From Streptomyces flavofungini (GTDB taxonomy: Bacteria > Actinomycetota > Actinomycetes > Streptomycetales > Streptomycetaceae), in NCBI RefSeq assembly GCF_030388665.1, contig NZ_CP128846.1:5716501-5780500 (forward strand): a DNA stretch of 64,000 nucleotides. Direction: 5' to 3'. A program made the translations under genes and the position numbers. The notes under the pieces were generated by a model, which was given only the letters and a program-made list of their open reading frames with translations, did not search any database and had not been told where the DNA came from. Positions 58,350 to 64,000 of this stretch are shown one piece after another (positions within the stretch are counted from its first letter, which is position 1; each line of letters starts with the position of its first letter).

Positions 58350-59685
58350 GAAGCAGCGCGCACAGCGCCGCGGCGACCGGCACGGCATAGGCGGCGGCGG
58401 GGCCCATGTGCTCCGCCGTCCAGCCACCGGCCGCCGCGCCGCCCGCGATGCCCCCGAGGAGACCGGTCACGGCGAGCGTCATGGCCTCGTTCAACTGGCC
58501 CTCGGGGGCGTACCGCTGCACCAGCGTCATGCCCGTCACCATCGTCGGCGCGGTCGCCATCCCGGCCACCAGGAGCGCCCCGGCGAGCACGACGAGCGAA
58601 CCCGTCGCCGTCACGGCGAGCAGCGGCAGCGCCATCAGGACCGCCATCGCCACCCCGCACAGGACGTGCCGCCGGTCCGGGGAGCCGCTCGGCCGCAGCG
58701 CTCCGTAGACGAGCCCCGCCACGCACGAGCCCGCGGCCTGCAGGGCCAGGACGACGCCCGCGGCCGCCTTGTGGCCCCGCTCGTCCGCGTACGCGATGGT
58801 CGCGACCTCCATGGCGCCGAAGACGGCTCCGGTCGCGAGGAACACGACCAGGAGAGCGGGCATCCCGCGGGTGCGCAGCGGCGACTTGGCCCTCGGCGTC
58901 CCGGCCGCGCGCTTTCGGACCGGGGGCTCCGTCGTGCGCTGCGCGGCGAAGAGCAGGACGCCGGTCAGCAGCAGGACGGCGCCCACGAGGGTGCCCGCCT
59001 GCGGGAAGAGCGCCCCGCACAGGAACGCCGCGAGCACCGGGCCGAGCATGAAGCACAGCTCGTCCGCCGCCTGCTCGAAGGAGTTGGCGGTGTGCAGCGC
59101 GTCCGGCTCGCCCCGCAGCAGATGCGACCAGCGCGCCCGCGACATGCCCCCGGTGTTCGGGGTCGTGGCCGTCGCCGCGTACGAGGCGAACAGCGTCCAG
59201 TCGGGCGCCCCGAAGCGCACGCACAGGAGCAGCGACAGCGAGCCGAGCACGGCGAGGGCCGTGGCGGGCACGGCGATCCGCGCCTGCCCGTACCGGTCGA
59301 CCATGCGGGCCGTCCAGGGCGCCACGACCGCGGTCGCGGCGAGCCCGGTCGCGGTGACGGCACCCGCGAGGGCGTAGGAGTCGCGGGCCCCCGCGATCAT
59401 GATGACGGCGCTCACGCTGAACATGCCCATGGGCAGCCGGGCGATGAGGTTGCCGACGGTGAAGGCGGTGGCGCCGGGTATCGCGAAGAGACGGGCGTAG
59501 GGGTTGCGGGGGCGGCGGGTACGCGCGCGTGGGGGGTGTTGCGGCGGGGTGGCGGGCGAGGAGGGCTCCGGGGTGGCGGGTGTCTTGGGTGGGGTGGGTG
59601 TGGCAGAAGTTGTGGGCACGACAGGCGTGGTGGGCGTGGTGGGCGTGGTGGACGTGGTGGGGAAGTCGGCGGGGGCCTCTGGCAT
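58273..59685 (-). CDS. MFS transporter
   Basis: 470 residues with about twelve membrane spans. A Thr/Pro-rich N-terminus of about 60 residues (repeats of the TTP type) and NPYARLFAIPG precede the first span. VDRYGQARIAVPATALAVLG is the MFS A-like loop. The layout resembles efflux-type permeases of Actinobacteria. Substrate unknown. It diverges from the LysR gene at 59769 across 83 bases, which suggests control by it. Its 3' end overlaps dacB antisense by 77 bases. Confidence 0.87.
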   Translation of the reverse strand: MPEAPADFPTTSTTPTTPTTPVVPTTSATPTPPKTPATPEPSSPATPPQHPPRARTRRPRNPYARLFAIPGATAFTVGNLIARLPMGMFSVSAVIMIAGARDSYALAGAVTATGLAATAVVAPWTARMVDRYGQARIAVPATALAVLGSLSLLLCVRFGAPDWTLFASYAATATTPNTGGMSRARWSHLLRGEPDALHTANSFEQAADELCFMLGPVLAAFLCGALFPQAGTLVGAVLLLTGVLLFAAQRTTEPPVRKRAAGTPRAKSPLRTRGMPALLVVFLATGAVFGAMEVATIAYADERGHKAAAGVVLALQAAGSCVAGLVYGALRPSGSPDRRHVLCGVAMAVLMALPLLAVTATGSLVVLAGALLVAGMATAPTMVTGMTLVQRYAPEGQLNEAMTLAVTGLLGGIAGGAAAGGWTAEHMGPAAAYAVPVAAALCALLLSTARACATSTRPRRSGRPRAPYGA

Positions 59686-59768
59686 TGCTTGAGCCTCGCT
59701 GCCGCGCGCGGGTGTGGTCCAACACCTTCTGGGGGGCGATTCACGCGCCTGCGTTGTAAATTCGCGAG

Positions 59769-60770
59769 ATGACCGGACCGCCGCCCGCCGCCCCCCGTGA
59801 CGTGGACCCCCGCCTCCTGCGCGCCTTCCTCGCCGTGGCCGAGGAACTGCACTTCACTCGGGCCGCCGCTCGCCTGTACGTGGCCCAGCAGGCCCTGAGC
59901 CGGGACGTGCGGCGGCTCGAACGGGAGCTGGCGGCGGACCTGTTCACGCGGTCGACGCGACAGGTGACGCTGACGGCCGACGGCGAGCGGCTGCTGCCGT
60001 ACGCGCGGCGGGTCCTCGCGGCGCACGACGAACTGGCGGCCGCCTTCGCGCGCGGCGGCGTGACCAGGGCGCCCCGGCCGCTGCTCGTCGACCTCAACAG
60101 CCCCGGCCTGGTCTTCGGCCGGATCCTGGACCGGGCCCGGGAACTGGCGCCGCAGTGCGAGCTGATGGCCCGCTTCGAGAGCGGTCTGACCGGCGCCGCC
60201 GCCGAGATCGCGGCGGGGCGTCTCGACGCGTCGTTCGGCCGCTTCGCCGGACTGCCCGAGACCGTACGCGCCGGACTCGACCAACAGCCCGTGCGGTACG
60301 AGCCGATGGCGGTGCTGCTCCCCGTCGACCACCCACTGACGGAGCTCGACGCGGTGCCGCTCGACCGGCTCGCGGGGGAGCGCGTCTACGCGGGCGCGGG
60401 CAACGAACGCACCCCGGAGTGGACCGACCTGGCCCGCCGCCTCTTCGACGGCCGAGGCATCGAGATCGCACCGCCCGCCCCGCTCGCCGTCGGCCCCGAG
60501 GAGTTCGCGCGGATCATGGCGAAGCACCGGAACCCCGTGCTCGCCGTCGTCGGCTTCCCCGAGCTGCCCGGCTGTGTGCTGCGGCCGCTGGTCGACCCCG
60601 TACCGCTGTCGCCGGTGTCGCTCGTGTGGCGCCGGGGTCTGCGCCACCCCGGTCTTGACGCGCTCCGCCGTGCCGCGGCCGAACTCGCGGCGGAGGAAGA
60701 CTGGCTCAACCGACCAGCGGAAGGATGGATTCCGGCCACCGATGCACTCATCATGATGATTCAGGACTGA
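59769..60770 (+). CDS. LysR-family transcriptional regulator
   Basis: 333 residues. The winged helix-turn-helix covers about 13-72: LLRAFLAVAEELHFTRAAAR, YVAQQALSRDVRRLERELAA and FTRSTRQVTLTADGERLL. A periplasmic-binding-protein-like effector domain follows. The ATG is at 59769. It is divergent from the MFS gene, the classic LysR arrangement; the gap contains ggtgtggtccaacacc (59709-59724), a possible binding site. The effector is unknown. Confidence 0.9.
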   Translation: MTGPPPAAPRDVDPRLLRAFLAVAEELHFTRAAARLYVAQQALSRDVRRLERELAADLFTRSTRQVTLTADGERLLPYARRVLAAHDELAAAFARGGVTRAPRPLLVDLNSPGLVFGRILDRARELAPQCELMARFESGLTGAAAEIAAGRLDASFGRFAGLPETVRAGLDQQPVRYEPMAVLLPVDHPLTELDAVPLDRLAGERVYAGAGNERTPEWTDLARRLFDGRGIEIAPPAPLAVGPEEFARIMAKHRNPVLAVVGFPELPGCVLRPLVDPVPLSPVSLVWRRGLRHPGLDALRRAAAELAAEEDWLNRPAEGWIPATDALIMMIQD

Positions 60771-60928
60771 CGTAAAACCACGGTTGTCACCGGGGTGCGC
60801 TACATTCGGCTTCCGGGTGCGATGTGATAGAGGGGGGCGCCTGGATCGGGTGGGGGCCCGGTCCGGACGACGAGTGCCCGGCGAGTCGTACGCGCCCGCA
60901 TCATGACCCGTGGGGGGTGTGCGTACGC

Positions 60929-61894
60929 ATGGAGAACTGGCGAGAAAACGGCTCATCGAGGCCCACCGAAGGTCATTTCGGGCCCGATGGCGGACTGCCG
61001 GAGTGGTCGGGCGGGCTGCCCGCGCCGACGCACGACCCGAATGAGGTCACCGTCCAGATCGACGGCGTCGGCCGGTGCCTGGCGGGGGAGCGCGGCGGCT
61101 CGACGACGGGTGGCACCCGCGTCATGCAGGGGTTTTCGGACACCCGGAGCGTGGCTGATACACCGGTGTTCGTCGACGAGACGGGTCGCAGGAGCAGACG
61201 GTATCGCCGGATAGGCGCGGTCGTCGGCCTTCTCTGTGCGGGGTACGCCGTGGTCATGGCCGGCACGCTCGTCTCGGGCAACTCAAGCGCGCCCTGGCTG
61301 CCGGTGCCCGACCCCAAGGACGAGCAGCCCGCGAGCCAGGTCGACACCCCTGAGCTGCCGACGGAGTCGGCTGCCGGGCCGACGGCGCCCGCATCCGGTG
61401 ATGCCGAGCCGAAGTCGCCTTCCGATTCCGCTTCTGGTTCCGCTTCTGATTCTGGTTCCGCTTCTGATTCCACGGGTACGTCCATGGACTCGCGGGCCGG
61501 TGAGGACGGGGCGCCGGGGGCGGGCGGTGGGTCGGGGCGCTCCATACCGTCGTCGCGGGACGGCGAAGCGGCGGGCGGGTCCGAGGGTTCCTCGGGGGCA
61601 CGGGCGCCCGAAAGCGGCGGCGAGCCCGGCCTGCAGCCGACCGGGGGCGGTGGCACGAACGGCTCGACGGCGCCCGGCGACGACGCCACGCCTCCCGGCG
61701 CGGACCCGGGCCCCGGTCCCACCGGGGAGACCGGCTCGCCCGCGGCCCCGCCCGCGCGGACGCCGGACGGCGGCGGCAGTGGCGGCGACGCCGAGGACGG
61801 CGGTGGCGCGGGAACGGACGCGGGGTCCGAGGCGCGGACCGTGTCCGACGGGCGGGGCCAGGGGGACGCGGCTCCAGGGGGCGTACGACCATGA
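60929..61894 (+). CDS. matA: MatA-like single-span membrane protein
   Basis: 321 residues from ATG 60929; the frame is open further upstream. A cytoplasmic N-terminus of about 95 residues is followed by RRYRRIGAVVGLLCAGYAVV (membrane span about 105-128). A long Ser/Gly/Pro/Asp-rich, clearly disordered outer region runs to the end. Its stop overlaps the start of the matB-like gene (ATGA). From memory, the matA-matB pair of S. coelicolor and S. lividans is needed for mycelial pellet formation and a PNAG-like extracellular glycan. MatA has no known catalytic domain. Assignment rests on position and architecture. Confidence 0.72.
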   Translation: MENWRENGSSRPTEGHFGPDGGLPEWSGGLPAPTHDPNEVTVQIDGVGRCLAGERGGSTTGGTRVMQGFSDTRSVADTPVFVDETGRRSRRYRRIGAVVGLLCAGYAVVMAGTLVSGNSSAPWLPVPDPKDEQPASQVDTPELPTESAAGPTAPASGDAEPKSPSDSASGSASDSGSASDSTGTSMDSRAGEDGAPGAGGGSGRSIPSSRDGEAAGGSEGSSGARAPESGGEPGLQPTGGGGTNGSTAPGDDATPPGADPGPGPTGETGSPAAPPARTPDGGGSGGDAEDGGGAGTDAGSEARTVSDGRGQGDAAPGGVRP

Positions 61895-64000
61895 ACTTCC
61901 GCTCCGGCGGGCCCGGGTCGGCCGACGGGGCCGCAGCCCCTGCCCCCGCTTCAGCCTCCACTCCCACTCCCGCTTCCACTCCTGCTCCCACTCCCGCTTC
62001 CGCCCCCGGAGAAGGGCGAGGCCCCGCGCGCCACCGCGGGCGCGGGCGCGGACGCACCCCCGCGCGCCCGCACCTGCGCCCCCGCCTCCCGATGCGCTAC
62101 CTCCTGCCCGCACTCCTCCTCGTGGCCCTGAGCGCGATGCTGATGCTGCGCGGTTACGTCCACAGCGAGATCCAGGCCGACCACCGGGTGCGGCCCCCGG
62201 CGGCCACGGACCAGGTGCCGAAGGAGATCCTTCAGGGCGGCCCGGTCATCGACACGCGCGACGGGCGGACCCAGTCGCTGAGCGTCCCCGACCACCGCGT
62301 GGTGCTGACCTTCGACGACGGTCCCGACCCGAAGTGGACCCCCAAGGTCCTCGACGTACTGGCCGAACACGACGCGCACGCCGTCTTCTTCGTCACCGGC
62401 ACGATGGCCTCGCGCCACCCCGACCTGGTGCGCCGCATGGTCGACGAGGGCCACGAGGTGGGCCTGCACACCTTCAACCACCCGGACCTGTCCTACCAGT
62501 CGAAGGACCGCGTCGACCGGGAGCTGTCGCAGAGCCAGCTGGCGCTCGCGGGCGCGGCGGGCATCCGTACGTCCCTGTTCCGGCCGCCGTACTCGTCCTT
62601 CGCCGACGCCATGGACAACAACTCCTGGCCGGTCGCCCGGCACATCGGCAGCCGCGGCTACCTCACGGTGGTCACCGACACCGACAGCGAGGACTGGAAG
62701 CGCCCCGGCGCCGACGAGATCGCCCGCCGCGCCACGCCCGCCGACGGCAAGGGCGCCGTCGTCCTGATGCACGACTCGGGCGGCGACCGCTCCCAGACCG
62801 TCGCCGCGCTCGACCGCCTCATCCCCCGACTCACCCAGCAGGGCTACGAGTTCACCAACCTCACCGAGGCCCTGGGAGCGGGCACGACCGGCGCGCACGC
62901 GCGCGTGGAGGGCTTCGAGCTGTGGCGCGGCAAGGCCTGGGTGCTCCTCGTCGGCGCGGCGGAACACACCACCGACGTCCTGGTCATCGGCCTGGCCGTG
63001 GTCGGCGTCCTGGTCATCGCCCGCTTCGGCCTGATGCTGCTCCTGTCTGCGGTGCACGCCCGGCGGGTCCGTAGGCGCGGCTTCCGCTGGGGCGATTCCC
63101 GCGGAAGTGATTCCCGCAGGTCCGGGGGACCGGTGACGGAGCCGGTCTCGGTCCTCGTGCCCGCGTACAACGAGGCCAAGTGCATTGAGAACACCGTCCG
63201 CTCCCTCACGGCCAGTGACCACCCCATCGAGGTCATCGTCATCGACGACGGCTCCACGGACGGCACGGCCCGCACGGTCGAGGGCCTCGGCCTGCCGAAC
63301 GTACGCGTCGTACGGCAGCACAACGCGGGCAAGCCCGCCGCCCTCAACCGAGGTCTGGCCAACGCCCGGCACGACCTCGTCGTCATGATGGACGGCGACA
63401 CGGTCTTCGAGGCGGCCACCGTGCGCGAACTGGTCCAGCCGTTCGCCGACCCGCGCGTGGGCGCCGTCGCCGGCAACGCCAAGGTGGGCAACAGGAACTC
63501 CCTCATCGGGTCCTGGCAGCACATCGAGTACGTGATGGGCTTCAACCTCGACCGCCGCATGTACGACGTGCTGCGCTGCATGCCGACCATCCCCGGCGCG
63601 GTGGGCGCCTTCCGGCGCACCGCTCTGGAGCGCGTCGGCGGCATGAGCGACGACACGCTCGCCGAGGACACCGACGTCACGATGGCGCTGCACCGCGACG
63701 GCTGGCGGGTCGTGTACGCGGAGCGGGCGCGCGCGTGGACCGAGGCGCCGGAGACCGTGCGGCAGCTGTGGTCCCAGCGCTACCGGTGGTCGTACGGCAC
63801 GATGCAGGCGATCTGGAAGCACCGGAGCGCGGCGGTCGAACGCGGCCCGTCGGGCCGGTTCGGCCGCGTGGGCCTGCCCTTGGTGTCGTTGTTCATGGTC
63901 CTGGCCCCACTCCTCGCCCCCCTGATCGACGTCTTCCTCCTCTACGGCCTCGTCTTCGGCCCCACCCAGCAGACCGCCGCGGCCTGGCTCGGCGTGCTCG
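61891..64000 (+). CDS. matB: MatB-like polysaccharide deacetylase - GT2 glycan synthase (3' end outside window)
   Basis: 703 residues are visible and the frame is still open at the window edge. A Pro/Ala/Thr-rich N-terminus leads to a membrane span (YLLPALLLVALSAMLML). A NodB deacetylase domain (about 135-330) has LTFDDGPDPKW, HTFNHPDLSY and FRPPYSSF with VLMHDSGG. Another span is followed by a processive GT2 domain from about 413: VSVLVPAYNEAK, VIDDGSTDGT, MMDGDTVF, AEDTDVTMAL and QRYRW (about 629). It then begins C-terminal spans. This matches synthases of de-N-acetylated beta-1,6-GlcNAc polymers with synthesis and deacetylation in one chain. It acts at the membrane, with deacetylation outside. 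Confidence 0.88.
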   Translation, partial: MNFRSGGPGSADGAAAPAPASASTPTPASTPAPTPASAPGEGRGPARHRGRGRGRTPARPHLRPRLPMRYLLPALLLVALSAMLMLRGYVHSEIQADHRVRPPAATDQVPKEILQGGPVIDTRDGRTQSLSVPDHRVVLTFDDGPDPKWTPKVLDVLAEHDAHAVFFVTGTMASRHPDLVRRMVDEGHEVGLHTFNHPDLSYQSKDRVDRELSQSQLALAGAAGIRTSLFRPPYSSFADAMDNNSWPVARHIGSRGYLTVVTDTDSEDWKRPGADEIARRATPADGKGAVVLMHDSGGDRSQTVAALDRLIPRLTQQGYEFTNLTEALGAGTTGAHARVEGFELWRGKAWVLLVGAAEHTTDVLVIGLAVVGVLVIARFGLMLLLSAVHARRVRRRGFRWGDSRGSDSRRSGGPVTEPVSVLVPAYNEAKCIENTVRSLTASDHPIEVIVIDDGSTDGTARTVEGLGLPNVRVVRQHNAGKPAALNRGLANARHDLVVMMDGDTVFEAATVRELVQPFADPRVGAVAGNAKVGNRNSLIGSWQHIEYVMGFNLDRRMYDVLRCMPTIPGAVGAFRRTALERVGGMSDDTLAEDTDVTMALHRDGWRVVYAERARAWTEAPETVRQLWSQRYRWSYGTMQAIWKHRSAAVERGPSGRFGRVGLPLVSLFMVLAPLLAPLIDVFLLYGLVFGPTQQTAAAWLGVL

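Noticed and set aside
1..64000. Insertion sequences, prophage or attachment sites
   Set aside because: I saw no transposase, integrase, tRNA-linked direct repeats or terminal inverted repeats. The gene order fits a conserved chromosomal core with an accessory glycan locus.

Overview
The window is high-GC actinobacterial DNA. It is almost certainly Streptomyces or a close relative. The reasons are the strong G/C bias at third codon positions, frequent GTG and TTG starts, ATGA stop-start overlaps, a tmRNA encoding the tag ANTKRDSFALAA, a LAETG (sortase E-type) surface protein, and a gene order I recall from streptomycete cores: NAD-glutamate dehydrogenase, glycopolymer genes, sugar ABC transporter, FtsK/FHA protein, two Ser/Thr kinases, prfB, ftsE-ftsX, S41 protease, smpB, ssrA, DD-carboxypeptidase, and a matA-matB-like pair.

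Layout. 1-833: 3' end of NAD-dependent glutamate dehydrogenase. 1113-4043 (+): a three-gene operon for polyprenyl-phosphate sugar chemistry (DPM-type synthase, GtrA-like membrane protein, GT-C-like membrane protein). 4087-6261: a regulatory island with a GntR/UTRA regulator, an overlapping UTRA-only partner, a divergent HATPase protein and a small Cys-containing protein. 6594-12909 (mostly -): cell-wall glycopolymer module A (GT2, TagF-type polymerase, TagGH-type exporter). 13093-20158: a TetR regulator and a NarL-type two-component system facing an FtsX/MacB-type ABC transporter; both carry the same 18-bp palindrome upstream. 20298-21179: an IRED/HIBADH-type reductase. 21360-36862: glycopolymer module B (GalE, GT2, GT-C paralogue, two GT2-TagF fusions, GT4-Stealth fusion, a beta-rich unknown, a methyltransferase). 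36961-40665 (-): a CUT1-type sugar ABC importer without an ATPase gene.

41320-56556 is housekeeping and envelope: a large FHA-FtsK/EccC-like protein, two membrane-anchored Ser/Thr kinases, prfB, a repeat-bearing LAETG surface protein, a zinc-ribbon membrane protein, ftsE-ftsX, an S41 protease, smpB and ssrA. 56748-64000: D-Ala-D-Ala carboxypeptidase, an MFS transporter overlapping it antisense, a divergent LysR regulator, and matA plus a matB cut by the window edge (deacetylase-GT2 fusion for a PNAG-like glycan).

How the genes work together. The 6.6-36.9 kb region reads as one large locus for a phosphate-containing wall polymer. GT2 and GT4 enzymes build sugars. Three TagF-family enzymes and one Stealth enzyme form phosphodiester links. 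GT-C and DPM enzymes add sugars outside the membrane from polyprenyl-phosphate donors. TagGH exports the polymer. GalE supplies UDP-galactose. The locus lies close to cell-division, signalling and surface-glycan genes, so much of the window concerns the envelope. The polymer's actual chemistry cannot be read from sequence.
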